The translations under genes and the position numbers were made by a program. A DNA stretch of 64,000 nucleotides from assembly GCF_000378245.1 (NCBI RefSeq), contig NZ_KB899491.1:310001-374000 (forward strand). The letters run 5' to 3'. Below are positions 27,037 to 36,352 of this stretch, one piece after another. The notes below the pieces were generated by a model, which saw nothing but the letters and a program-made list of their open reading frames with translations, was not told where the DNA came from and did not search any database. The stretch is from Aromatoleum toluclasticum ATCC 700605 (GTDB lineage Bacteria > Pseudomonadota > Gammaproteobacteria > Burkholderiales > Rhodocyclaceae). Within the stretch, counting starts at the first letter, position 1; each line of letters starts with the position of its first letter.

Positions 27037-27827
27037 GTGCAATGCTCAGAGCGCTGTGGAACTACCGTGGTTTCATCCTCGGCAGCGTCAAGCGTGAGTT
27101 CCAGTCGAAATACCGCAACTCGCTGCTGGGCGCAGCCTGGACCGTGCTCAATCCTCTGGCGATGATTCTCGTCTATACCGTGATCTTCGCCGAGGTCATG
27201 CGCGCCAGGCTCCCCGGTGTCGACAATGGCTTTGCCTACAGCATTTACCTGTGCGCGGGCCTTCTCACCTGGGGCCTGTTCGCCGAGATCATCGGACGCG
27301 GTCAGAACGTCTTTCTCGAGAACGCGAACCTCCTGAAGAAGCTCAGCTTCCCGCGCATGTGCCTGCCGGTGGTCATCATCCTGAGCGCACTGCTCAACTT
27401 CGCCATCGTCTTCGGCTTGTTTACGGTTTTCCTGCTGGTCTCCAGTAATTTTCCGGGTGATGCCTTCCTGGCGATGCTGCCCCTTCTGGCTATCCTCGTA
27501 CTGTTTTCGATCGGGCTCGGGATTACGTTGGGCGTGCTCAACGTGTTCTTTCGCGACATTGGTCAGTTTTTCGGAATCTTCATCACCTTCTGGTTCTGGC
27601 TCACGCCCATCGTCTATCCCGTGTCGGCTCTGTCGGACGGAATTCGCGACGCCATGGTCTGGAATCCGATGGCAGCGCTGATGGAGGGATTCCAGCAGAT
27701 CTTCATCGCCAACCGCTGGCCCCAATGGGAAAACCTGTGGCCCATAACGCTGTTGGCGCTCTTTCTGTGCGTAACCGGGCTGGGGCTCTTCCGCCGCCAT
27801 GTCGGTGAAATGGTGGACGAACTCTGA
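27033..27827 (+). CDS. wzm: ABC-2 type polysaccharide exporter, permease
   Basis: A 264-residue integral membrane protein with about six helices and the ABC-2 family start (YRGFILGSVKREFQSKYRNSLLG, seen as KREFQSKYRNS). With Wzt it exports a complete undecaprenyl-linked O-polysaccharide to the periplasm. The ATG at 27033 overlaps the manB stop, and its TGA overlaps the wzt ATG. The presence of this pair means that at least one glycan is made by the ABC route, not by Wzx/Wzy. Confidence 0.92.
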   Translation: MSAMLRALWNYRGFILGSVKREFQSKYRNSLLGAAWTVLNPLAMILVYTVIFAEVMRARLPGVDNGFAYSIYLCAGLLTWGLFAEIIGRGQNVFLENANLLKKLSFPRMCLPVVIILSALLNFAIVFGLFTVFLLVSSNFPGDAFLAMLPLLAILVLFSIGLGITLGVLNVFFRDIGQFFGIFITFWFWLTPIVYPVSALSDGIRDAMVWNPMAALMEGFQQIFIANRWPQWENLWPITLLALFLCVTGLGLFRRHVGEMVDEL

Positions 27828-29092
27828 TGGGTAGCATCTCCGTAAGCAATCTCGGCAAGGCATATAAGCAGTACCCCACACGCTGGTCCCGTCTGCTGGA
27901 GTGGATCACCCCGGGCCACAAGCCGCACCACACCCTGCGGTGGGTGCTGCAGGACGTCTCCTTCTCGGTTGAACCGGGCGAATCGGTCGGTATAGTCGGC
28001 GTGAACGGTGCGGGCAAGAGCACGCTGCTAAAGATGATTACCGGCACCACGCAACCCACCACCGGCGGTGTCCATGTCAACGGACGAATCGCTGCGTTGC
28101 TTGAACTCGGCATGGGGTTTCATCCCGATTTCACGGGTAGGCAGAACGTGTTCATGGCCGGCCAGTTACAAGGGCTTACGGTGCGGCAACTGATGGAGCT
28201 CATGCCGGAAATCGAACGGTTTGCGGATATAGGCGATTACATAGACCAGCCCGTTCGCGTCTTCTCGAGTGGCATGCAGGTGCGCCTCGCTTTTGCCGTT
28301 GCGACTGCGCTCAGGCCCGACATTCTTATCGTCGATGAGGCTCTTGCCGTTGGCGATGCCGCATTTCAGCGCAAGTGCTTTCGGCGGATCGAGGAGTTCC
28401 GTGCGCAAGGGACAACACTGCTCTTTGTTAGTCACGATGTCGACTGTGTTAAGAAGCTCTGCAGCAAAGCGCTTTTTTTGAAAGACGGGTGCGTCGCTGC
28501 GTTCGGCGTCGCCAAGACCGTCTGCGATATGTACGAAAAGGCTTTGTTCGGAGGGTTAGAGGGTATTTCAGCGGGTGTAGACATAGACGCACGCCTATTG
28601 GAACCTCTTGTCGACGAAAGCCTGATGAGTAATTGCGAAGTCGCTTACGGCGACGGTCGTGCGGTAATCGAAGCGATCTGGCTGGAGAATGAGCGGGGCG
28701 AGCGTGCGAATGTCTTTGGCAGTCGTGGTCTGCTTGTTTTGAAATACCGCGTACGCTTTAACGAAGCGGTCGGCCGGATCGCGTTCGCATTTATGGCTAA
28801 GACGCGCGATGGGGTCGCGTTGTTCGGCATGGATACGTCGCACATGCCTGAAATTAACGGCCGTGCGTTTGCCCTCGGAGATATCTTCATCGCACGCTTT
28901 GAACTAGAAAACGCGTTTGCTCCAGGGGTTTACTATATCAATTGTGGTATTCGCGACGATAGCGCCGATCCGCCGGTATTCCTGCATCGCAGGGTGGATT
29001 CGGTACTTTTTCGTGTTAAGTCGGATGAGCTCACGTTTGTAAAATCCGGCGTGATCAATACCGTCGCTGCATTCGAGTTGGCTTCAGCATGA
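27827..29092 (+). CDS. wzt: ABC-type polysaccharide exporter ATPase with C-terminal glycan-binding domain
   Basis: A 421-residue ATPase. Walker A GVNGAGKST (58-66), signature FSSGMQVRLAF and Walker B ILIVDEALAVGD lie in the first 240 residues. The last 150 residues form a separate beta-rich Wzt-C-like domain. In E. coli O9a and O8, such a domain recognises the chemical cap at the non-reducing end and so licenses export only of finished chains. That feature is important because the next gene looks like a capping enzyme. The last third of the gene is visibly A+T-richer than manB. Confidence 0.92.
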   Translation: MGSISVSNLGKAYKQYPTRWSRLLEWITPGHKPHHTLRWVLQDVSFSVEPGESVGIVGVNGAGKSTLLKMITGTTQPTTGGVHVNGRIAALLELGMGFHPDFTGRQNVFMAGQLQGLTVRQLMELMPEIERFADIGDYIDQPVRVFSSGMQVRLAFAVATALRPDILIVDEALAVGDAAFQRKCFRRIEEFRAQGTTLLFVSHDVDCVKKLCSKALFLKDGCVAAFGVAKTVCDMYEKALFGGLEGISAGVDIDARLLEPLVDESLMSNCEVAYGDGRAVIEAIWLENERGERANVFGSRGLLVLKYRVRFNEAVGRIAFAFMAKTRDGVALFGMDTSHMPEINGRAFALGDIFIARFELENAFAPGVYYINCGIRDDSADPPVFLHRRVDSVLFRVKSDELTFVKSGVINTVAAFELASA

Positions 29093-30951
29093 CAGACCAC
29101 ACGACACTCGCTGGGGAAACGTTGGCCCCAATATTCATCCACTCGTTGTTTCGCGCCGGAAGTACGTACCTATTCAACGTCTTTCGGCGGTCAAGTGACG
29201 GGTATTGGTGTTATCAGGAACCTTTACATGAGGTTGCGCTACTCGCGCGTGCAAACCCCGAAAACCTTTTGGCGTTTCGCGGTGAGTATGTTAAGCATCT
29301 GAGACATCCGGCCATCGAGGTGTCCTACTTTCGTGAGCTTTACGATGTGTCTGACGCCTGTCTGGATAAGCTTTCGAAAGAGGCTATCTATGATGGATAT
29401 TTCGGTTGTGTCGGTGATTTTGGGCTGAATTACTGGGCGGCGCTTATCGCTGCGGCAAAGGGGCGTCCGGTAATTCAGGAATGTCGTACCTCATCGCGAA
29501 TTGGAGCGATGAAGAATGCCCTCGGGGGCTATCATATTTACTTGTGGCGCAATCCTTGGGATGAGTGGTGGTCCTATAAGGTCACCGATTATTTTGATGC
29601 GACGAGCCAACTGTTTCTAAATGCGCCCTCGCGTCCTCCTGTGATTGAGCGGCTGCGTCGCGAAATCGCGTTCGAAGGATTCGAATCGGACGATCTGAGT
29701 GCCCAGATAGATTGGTTCATCAAGAGGCGTCTTGCGCCCGAACAGTCCTACCTTATCTTCTATGTACTTTGGATTCTAGGGTTGGGAGAGGCGGTAGCCA
29801 ACGCTAATCTGTTGCTGAACATCGACCGCATGAGCGACAGTGCGGAATACCGGAACGAGATTGCGAGTAAGCTGCTGGCGAGTGGGGCAAAGGGACTCAA
29901 TTTCTCGGACTGTTCGGTGCCGCAAACCTGCTATGGCGACGGTGATCGAGAATTTTTTGAACGCATTGAGGACAAGGCGCACGGACTGCTGCTTTTGTCA
30001 GGAACGACGCAGCGCGAACTCGACCAATTACTGACGTTACGCCGAAGTTCCGAACCCCTAACTTGGCGCGAGTGCGCCGCGCGCGCAACTTGTGGAGGAT
30101 CAATCCGAGACGCCGATCGGGCACGGGCGTTGGTCCTAACGGGTGAGCGCCGTGAGGTCGAGTTGCGCTCGCAATTCGCAGAGCAGAGTCGGGTGCTGGA
30201 ACAGCGCACGTGTTCCGCAGAGGAGCGAGCCGTGAAAGCGGAGGCACTCCTTGCGGAGTTGCGAAATGGACTTGCTGCTGCTACGAGGCGATCCGAGGAA
30301 CTCGCTCGTCGGGCGGCGGTGGCCGAAGCGACGTCCGCGGAGATGGGTAACAGGTTCACGGCGGCTGAGGAGAAGTGGCAGCACGAAGCTGCATTGGTGG
30401 GCGTCCTCCATGCTGAGCGCGATGAATTGCAGCGGATGCTGGCGGAAACGCGGGGTAGTGTCCACTACTGGCGTTTGGAGTCCGATCAGTGGCACGAACG
30501 GCTCTTGTCCGTTCATCGCAGCAGTTCATGGAGGATAACAGCCCCGATTCGGGCACTGAAGCGGGTCGTCAAAGGCGATCTTTCGCCAATGCGACGGACT
30601 GCCGGATGGGCTGTGACGGGAGTTCGGAGGGCTCTGCGTCGGCCAGCAGTCGCTGCCGCTCGTATCGTGTTGAATCAGCCGAGGCTGCGTCACAAGATCA
30701 GCACGTCCCTCCGCAAGTATCCTGGCCTGCGGCAGCACCTTGTGCTGTTCGTGCGTAACGCAGGTCTTATGCCTGACGCAAGCACTGTCGCGCTAACAGC
30801 ACACCGAAAAGCAGATCCAGTGACTAACTCCCCCGGTACTGAGCTTTTGCATGAGACGTTCAACCCGGAGTTGGCGCATATGACCGCTTCGGCGAGGCAG
30901 ATCTATGTGGATCTCAAGGTTGCCATCGAAGCCAAGAAGAGGAATAGCTGA
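29089..30951 (+). CDS. Sulfotransferase-like protein with long coiled coil, possible chain terminator
   Basis: A 620-residue protein not known to me as a named family. The first 300 residues look like a PAPS-dependent sulfotransferase: a phosphosulfate loop HSLFRAGSTYLFNVF (19-33) and a 3'-phosphate motif LWRNPWDEWWSYK with Arg154 and Ser162. Residues about 345-475 are rich in heptads of Glu/Arg/Leu/Ala and predict a coiled coil. SSSWRITAPIRAL (478-490) is the tail motif often seen in O-antigen assembly proteins. It sits between wzt and a multi-domain glycosyltransferase, the place of the ruler-type terminator WbdD in E. coli O9a. A sulfate-adding cap is an inference. The ATG overlaps the wzt stop. 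Confidence 0.65.
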   Translation: MTDHTTLAGETLAPIFIHSLFRAGSTYLFNVFRRSSDGYWCYQEPLHEVALLARANPENLLAFRGEYVKHLRHPAIEVSYFRELYDVSDACLDKLSKEAIYDGYFGCVGDFGLNYWAALIAAAKGRPVIQECRTSSRIGAMKNALGGYHIYLWRNPWDEWWSYKVTDYFDATSQLFLNAPSRPPVIERLRREIAFEGFESDDLSAQIDWFIKRRLAPEQSYLIFYVLWILGLGEAVANANLLLNIDRMSDSAEYRNEIASKLLASGAKGLNFSDCSVPQTCYGDGDREFFERIEDKAHGLLLLSGTTQRELDQLLTLRRSSEPLTWRECAARATCGGSIRDADRARALVLTGERREVELRSQFAEQSRVLEQRTCSAEERAVKAEALLAELRNGLAAATRRSEELARRAAVAEATSAEMGNRFTAAEEKWQHEAALVGVLHAERDELQRMLAETRGSVHYWRLESDQWHERLLSVHRSSSWRITAPIRALKRVVKGDLSPMRRTAGWAVTGVRRALRRPAVAAARIVLNQPRLRHKISTSLRKYPGLRQHLVLFVRNAGLMPDASTVALTAHRKADPVTNSPGTELLHETFNPELAHMTASARQIYVDLKVAIEAKKRNS

Positions 30952-33900
30952 TGCGCATCGTAATTGATATGCAGGGCGCGCAGACAGAGAGTCGATTTCG
31001 CGGCATCGGTCGTTATTCTATGTCGCTTGCCTTGGCGATCGCACGAAACCGAAATGACCACGAAGTTATACTTGCACTAAGCGGACTATTTCCCGATACG
31101 ATCGAGCGCATTAGAGCCGTATTCGACAGCGTATTGCCGCAAGAAAACATTCGTGTGTGGCATGCTCCCGGCCCTGTTCGTGAAATGGAATCGAATAATA
31201 CTCGGCGCAGGGCCGCGGCTGAGCTCATTCGTGAAGCATTTCTGGCTAGTCTGAGGCCGGACGTTATCCATGTTACCAGCCTCTTCGAGGGCTATATTGA
31301 CGATGCGGTTACGAGCGTCGGCCGTTTCGATCAGTCCACCTTAGTCAGCGTGTCGCTGTATGACCTCATTCCGTTACTGAATCCTGATCATTACCTCAGG
31401 CCAAATCCGACCTACGAGAAGTTTTATTTCCGTAAATTAAAGGATCTCGCGCGCGCTGATGCGTGGCTTGCGATTTCAGACTTCTCCCGCCGTGAAGCGC
31501 TTGAGTATCTGGATGTTCCAAGTTTCGATGCCGTGAACATTGGTACTGCGGTTGACGATTGTTTCAAATCGTTAGGCATTGTGAATGAGGATGCAAAGTT
31601 CGTAGAAAAAAAGAATGGAATTTCTCGTCCTTTTGTGCTATATGCGGGCGGGTCAGACGAACGAAAAAATCTCCCTCGCCTGATTCAAGCGTATGCATGC
31701 TTGCCTAGGATTCTAAGAAAATCTTACCAGCTAGTTCTGGCCGGAAAATTTTCCGAAGGTGATATCAGCATATTGTTGAGCCATGCTTCCGTCGCAGGTC
31801 TGGATGATGATGAACTTCGGTTTACTGGCTACATCACCGACCAAGAGCTCATCGGGCTTTATAATCACTGCGAACTTTTTGTATTCCCGTCGTGGCACGA
31901 AGGCTTTGGTCTTCCAGCGCTCGAAGCCATGGCGTGCGGAGCTGCAGTAATCGGTGCGAATACCTCCAGTCTGCCCGAAGTCATTGGGCGAGAAGACGCC
32001 CTGTTTGATCCGTACGATGTCATGAGTATTGCGGGAAAGATGGAGCAAGCATTGTCAGACGAGGCATTTCGTCGTGACCTTGAGGCTCACAGCCTTGCTC
32101 AGGCGAAACGTTTTTCGTGGGATTCGAGTGCGAGACGTGCGATTGTCGCGTTTGAGCGATTATACGAACGGACGCGCAACGTCGTGCCGCAGAAACTTAA
32201 ACAACGAGAAATTGTTTCCAGATTGGTTCGCGCTATTGCATGTGGGAACGATGCGACGAATCTAAGTGACGCCGACTGCGTAAGCATCTCGGCCGCAATC
32301 GCAAGGAACCATCCCGATCCAGAGCGTCGACGCAGAATTTATGTCGATGTTTCCGAACTGGTGCGGCGCGACGCTAGAACGGGCATTCAGCGCGTTACGC
32401 GGGCCATTTTGTGGGAACTACTTTCAAATCCTCCGGCAGGATACGTTGTTCAAGCAGTTTACTCGACAGTAGGTAGCGGAACGTACAGACAAGCAAATAC
32501 TTTTACGCGTGGTTTTTTTGGTGACGTCTTGATCGATGAGCCGGATAGCGTCCTTGAGCCACAATCAGGAGATATATTTATTGGGCTTGACCTCCAGCCA
32601 CAGATAGTCCCTGAATGTCGTGATTACTATCAATCGCTGCGCCATCAAGGTGTTCAGGTTTTCTTCGTGGTTTATGATCTGCTTCCAATAAGTCATCCAA
32701 GTTCATTTCCAGTGGGGGCGAGCGAGTCCCATCTTCATTGGCTAGAGGTCGTGACCGAAGCAGATGGCGTGGTTTGCATCTCTAAGGCCGTTGCGGACGA
32801 TTTGCGCAACTGGATGAATTCCAAGCTTAAGTTGTGTAGTCGCCCGTTTGCGTTGAGGTGGTTCCACCTAGGCGCTGATATACGGAATTCGGCACCGACC
32901 CAAGGGCTGCCCCCGGAAGCCGATAAAGTTTTGGAAGTAATCCGATCAAGACCGACTTTCCTGATGGTTGGTACCGTCGAACCTCGGAAGGGGCACGCGC
33001 AGGCCTTAGCTGCATTTCAATCGTTGTGGGCACAAGGCAACGACCTCGGATTAGTTATCGTGGGCAAGCGTGGGTGGGCGGTTGACCTCTTAGTGGCGTC
33101 TCTTGAGGCGCACGCTCAGCGCGGTAAGCGTCTGTTTTGGCTCGAGGGAATAAGTGACGAGTACCTTGAAAAAATTTATTCCGTTGCTACTTGTTTGCTT
33201 ATGGCGTCAGAGGGTGAGGGATTTGGCTTGCCCTTGATTGAAGCAGCACAACATGGATTGCCAATAGTTGCTCGGGATCTTCCGGTCTTTCGGGAGATTG
33301 CTGGTGAAAATGCTTTTTATTTCAATGGAACAGCTCCTGACGCACTTCGATCAGCGATCGCAGAGTGGCTGTCCGCGCACGATGAAGGACGGGCGCCGTC
33401 ATCGGCAAGGATCCAATCGTTGACCTGGGCCGAGAGCGCCCAGCAGTTGATTGCAGCGATACTTGGAGATGAGGAGCGGTTGGGAAATCGTGGAACGGAC
33501 GATGAGCGGGTGATCGCCGCGAAACGTTCCCGAATGGGCGGAGATCGTCGTCCGGGTGTCCTTCTTCTGTCGCCTTACCCGATCCGTAGGCCCCGTCATG
33601 GTGGGCAATTGCGGACGGATGCAGTCCGAAAGGCGTTCGAAGAGGTCGGGAATAAAGTGCGCGTCGTCGGATTTTACCAATCCGAGGCATATAGTCGGGA
33701 AGATCTTGGTCCGTTTGATATTGAGTTTCCTCCCGATAGTCGATTCCGCCTCTACCGCGGCAAAGTCCTTCCTGCACTGTCTGATTTTCTTATGGCAGAT
33801 TTTGCTGTGTCAGATGAAGAAATTTTCCGCAGAGTTGCAAATTGCGTTGACGTTGACGTCGACGTAATTGTCGTAGAGCAGCCATGGTTCTATCCGCTTG

Positions 33901-34784
33901 CGAAGCGGCTTAAGCGTGAGGTGCCGCGATGTCGAAATTCGGTCGTCGTCTTTAGTTCACAGAATATTGAAGCGCCAATGAAACAGCAGATTCTTGAGTC
34001 TGCGACGGATAGCGAACTAGCGCGCTTGGCAATTGCGGATATTTCAGCATTGGAGCGCGCGGCAGCGCAAGAGTCCGATCTCAGCGTGGCCGTTACGAAT
34101 GAAGATGCGGAGGTATTGCGTGGTTACGGGGCGGCAAATGTGATCGTGGCGCGGAACGGGATAAGCCCTTGGGTTGCGAGTTCCGAGAGGCGAGAGGCAT
34201 GGCGGGCGAAGTTGCCTAGTCGTCCTTGGCCGCTTTTTATTGCGAGCGCGCATCCGCCAAATTTCACCGGATTCATTGACTCGCTCGGAGACGCTCTTGC
34301 ATGTATTCCGCCTGGGTCGAAACTAGTCGTCGTTGGCGGCGTCGGTCCCTGCCTTATGCAGGAATTTTCAAAATCTCGTTGGCGCGATCTGAATCTATCG
34401 CGCTTGCTTGTGCTCGGGGTCCTTGATGACGCCGACCTCTCGGCAGTAAAAAGTTTAGCTCACGCTTTTCTACTACCAATAGGTGCAGGCGGCGGGTCGA
34501 ATATTAAGACTGCAGAGGCGCTATATTCAGGTAAACAGGTAATTTGCACTAGTGTGGCGCTTCGTGGGTTCGATGCGTATCGCTCGATGCCAAGTGTGTG
34601 GGTCGCAGACACGCCAAGAGAATTTCAGGCGGCGATTCGCACAGTACTCGGCGTAAGTGGACGGACAGAGCGCGAAATTGAAACAGATGACACTTTGCGA
34701 CGGCAGTTGTTATGGGACGTAAGTCTGCGCGTGCTACCGGAGGAGGTGTCACGAATATTGGGTATTCAAGGGGGCGCACAATGA
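30951..34784 (+). CDS. Three-domain GT4-type glycosyltransferase
   Basis: A 1277-residue fusion of three GT-B glycosyltransferases. Domain 1 (about 1-400) has GIGRYS and HEGFGLPALEAMACG; domain 2 (about 460-850) has TGIQRVTRA, GTVEPRKGH and GEGFGLPLIEAAQHG; domain 3 (about 867-1277) has the weaker PIGAGGGSNIKTAEALYSG. Domains 1 and 2 look like mannosyl/rhamnosyltransferases of family 4. Fusions of this kind (WbdA type) polymerise repeating units in ABC-exported O antigens, each domain making a different linkage. It starts one base inside the previous stop codon and ends with an ATGA overlap to the next gene. Base composition is A+T-rich here. Confidence 0.85.
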   Translation: MRIVIDMQGAQTESRFRGIGRYSMSLALAIARNRNDHEVILALSGLFPDTIERIRAVFDSVLPQENIRVWHAPGPVREMESNNTRRRAAAELIREAFLASLRPDVIHVTSLFEGYIDDAVTSVGRFDQSTLVSVSLYDLIPLLNPDHYLRPNPTYEKFYFRKLKDLARADAWLAISDFSRREALEYLDVPSFDAVNIGTAVDDCFKSLGIVNEDAKFVEKKNGISRPFVLYAGGSDERKNLPRLIQAYACLPRILRKSYQLVLAGKFSEGDISILLSHASVAGLDDDELRFTGYITDQELIGLYNHCELFVFPSWHEGFGLPALEAMACGAAVIGANTSSLPEVIGREDALFDPYDVMSIAGKMEQALSDEAFRRDLEAHSLAQAKRFSWDSSARRAIVAFERLYERTRNVVPQKLKQREIVSRLVRAIACGNDATNLSDADCVSISAAIARNHPDPERRRRIYVDVSELVRRDARTGIQRVTRAILWELLSNPPAGYVVQAVYSTVGSGTYRQANTFTRGFFGDVLIDEPDSVLEPQSGDIFIGLDLQPQIVPECRDYYQSLRHQGVQVFFVVYDLLPISHPSSFPVGASESHLHWLEVVTEADGVVCISKAVADDLRNWMNSKLKLCSRPFALRWFHLGADIRNSAPTQGLPPEADKVLEVIRSRPTFLMVGTVEPRKGHAQALAAFQSLWAQGNDLGLVIVGKRGWAVDLLVASLEAHAQRGKRLFWLEGISDEYLEKIYSVATCLLMASEGEGFGLPLIEAAQHGLPIVARDLPVFREIAGENAFYFNGTAPDALRSAIAEWLSAHDEGRAPSSARIQSLTWAESAQQLIAAILGDEERLGNRGTDDERVIAAKRSRMGGDRRPGVLLLSPYPIRRPRHGGQLRTDAVRKAFEEVGNKVRVVGFYQSEAYSREDLGPFDIEFPPDSRFRLYRGKVLPALSDFLMADFAVSDEEIFRRVANCVDVDVDVIVVEQPWFYPLAKRLKREVPRCRNSVVVFSSQNIEAPMKQQILESATDSELARLAIADISALERAAAQESDLSVAVTNEDAEVLRGYGAANVIVARNGISPWVASSERREAWRAKLPSRPWPLFIASAHPPNFTGFIDSLGDALACIPPGSKLVVVGGVGPCLMQEFSKSRWRDLNLSRLLVLGVLDDADLSAVKSLAHAFLLPIGAGGGSNIKTAEALYSGKQVICTSVALRGFDAYRSMPSVWVADTPREFQAAIRTVLGVSGRTEREIETDDTLRRQLLWDVSLRVLPEEVSRILGIQGGAQ

Positions 34785-36001
34785 GCATTTGGCTCGACGT
34801 GACTACCACGCTCGGATGGCGACGTCCAGCGTTGGGGATCGTACGTGTCGAAGCGGAGACCGCTAGGCATTTCTTGAACTCCGGAACATCGGACGTGCGA
34901 TTCTGCCACTTCGACGCAGAAGCGGGAAGCTACCTAGAGGTTCCGTATGGCGACATCCGTACGGCATTGGAGCGGCTTGACACGGGCGCGTCTCCTGCCC
35001 CGACGCAAGCGATTTCGCCCGATCCACGCACCCCGCAGTCAATGCTTACTCTGCCGAGAGGGTGTGTACAGCCCTTTAACGCAGGAGATGTATACGTTTC
35101 CCTCGGTTTAGATTGGGATCAGAAGGATTTGGAGTTTTTGTACGAGTTGAAGCAGCGACTAAAATTGAAGGTGTTGCTATTTTGTTATGACATTATTCCG
35201 ATTCTTCTGCCGACATATTGCGTTTCAGGTGTTGCGGAGAAATTTCCGCGATATTTTGTGGATGCAGCTTGGTGTGCGGACAAGATTCTTTGTATCTCTA
35301 ATTGCTCCCGAAGAGATTTAACGGAATTTCTGGAGACTGTTGGCGCACCCGTTCCAGCCCTTGATATTGTGCGACTTGGAAATAATATACGCCCGCATCC
35401 TGACGCGCCACCGTCCACCGCAGTAGGGGAGCTTGGTGAGCAGCGCTTCATTCTGTTTGTGTCGACCATAGAGGGTCGTAAGAATCACGAAATTTTGTGC
35501 CGTGCCTACAAGCGTCTTCAAGAACAAGGAGCTGAGGACTTGCCGCTGCTTGTCTTTGTTGGGATGCAGGGGTGGGGGGTCGAAACGTTGATGGAACTTC
35601 TTCGTGGTGATGCACAAGTGCGATCATATGTTCGAATCCTCGACCATGTTTCCGATAGCGATCTTGTCTATCTATATCGGAAATGTATGTTTACGGTCTA
35701 TCCATCACTATATGAGGGATGGGGTCTCCCCGTGGCCGAAAGCCTTGCGCATGGAAAGTTTTGTTTGGCCTCCAGTGCCGCCTCAATCCCAGAGGTCGGG
35801 GGGGGGCTGATTGAATATGTCGAGCCGCTTGACGACGCTGCGTGGGCGGCGCGGTTGTTATGGTATTTGCAGAATCCTGAAGTAGTGGCAACTCGTGAAT
35901 CCGAGATTGTGCGACGCTACCGTGATACGTCTTGGCAACAGACTGGAGCTGCGGTTCTTAGCGCTGCTCAGGGTTTGACGATGAGCTCGGCGTTATTATG
36001 A
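34781..36001 (+). CDS. GT4 family glycosyltransferase
   Basis: A 406-residue GT-B enzyme. FVSTIEGRKNHEIL and YEGWGLPVAESLAHGKFCLAS are the donor-binding region with the E-x7-E pattern of family 4. The N-terminal half (IWLDVTTTLGWRRPALGIVRVE) resembles domain 2 of the preceding fusion protein, so it may belong to the same rhamnan/mannan assembly group. The ATG at 34781 overlaps the preceding stop; an earlier in-frame start at 34712 would overlap by more than 70 bases and is less likely. Confidence 0.85.
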   Translation: MSIWLDVTTTLGWRRPALGIVRVEAETARHFLNSGTSDVRFCHFDAEAGSYLEVPYGDIRTALERLDTGASPAPTQAISPDPRTPQSMLTLPRGCVQPFNAGDVYVSLGLDWDQKDLEFLYELKQRLKLKVLLFCYDIIPILLPTYCVSGVAEKFPRYFVDAAWCADKILCISNCSRRDLTEFLETVGAPVPALDIVRLGNNIRPHPDAPPSTAVGELGEQRFILFVSTIEGRKNHEILCRAYKRLQEQGAEDLPLLVFVGMQGWGVETLMELLRGDAQVRSYVRILDHVSDSDLVYLYRKCMFTVYPSLYEGWGLPVAESLAHGKFCLASSAASIPEVGGGLIEYVEPLDDAAWAARLLWYLQNPEVVATRESEIVRRYRDTSWQQTGAAVLSAAQGLTMSSALL

Positions 36002-36352
36002 CAATAACTATGCAGACGTTATGTTCGAATTGTTGTGCGGGCTTTTCTCGCACCCTCTCCCGTGACAACGGGCGCTAAAGTAGTGCTTACAACTTCGGGC
36101 TAGATGGCCGCTTCGAATTCCTGCGAAGTGCGAAGTCTTGCGAAGGTTGGCGAAATAGCCTAGTTAGGTTCTTTCTTTCAACAAAGTGCGTTTATTCCTG
36201 AACGACGGAATTCCACTGGATGGGCGAGAAGTCTGGGCTTGTTGCGAGGTGATGGCGACGGTACTCCGCGCCACACTCACTCGTTAGAAAGTAACGTGGC
36301 CTGTAGGGCTTGTAAGAAAGACAAATTGAACTCTAAAGAAAGGTTGTTAAAC
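36002..36352. other. Intergenic stretch of 351 bp
   Basis: No gene is seen. The stretch is A+T-rich and separates the translationally coupled group manC to GT4 from the uxs cassette. It probably carries the promoter of the cassette and may be its insertion border. No clear -35/-10 pair, JUMPstart or ops element was found by eye. Confidence 0.5.

Noticed and set aside
36002-36352. JUMPstart/ops antitermination element in the locus leaders
   Set aside because: Neither the ops core nor the JUMPstart sequence could be recognised here or ahead of 22989.
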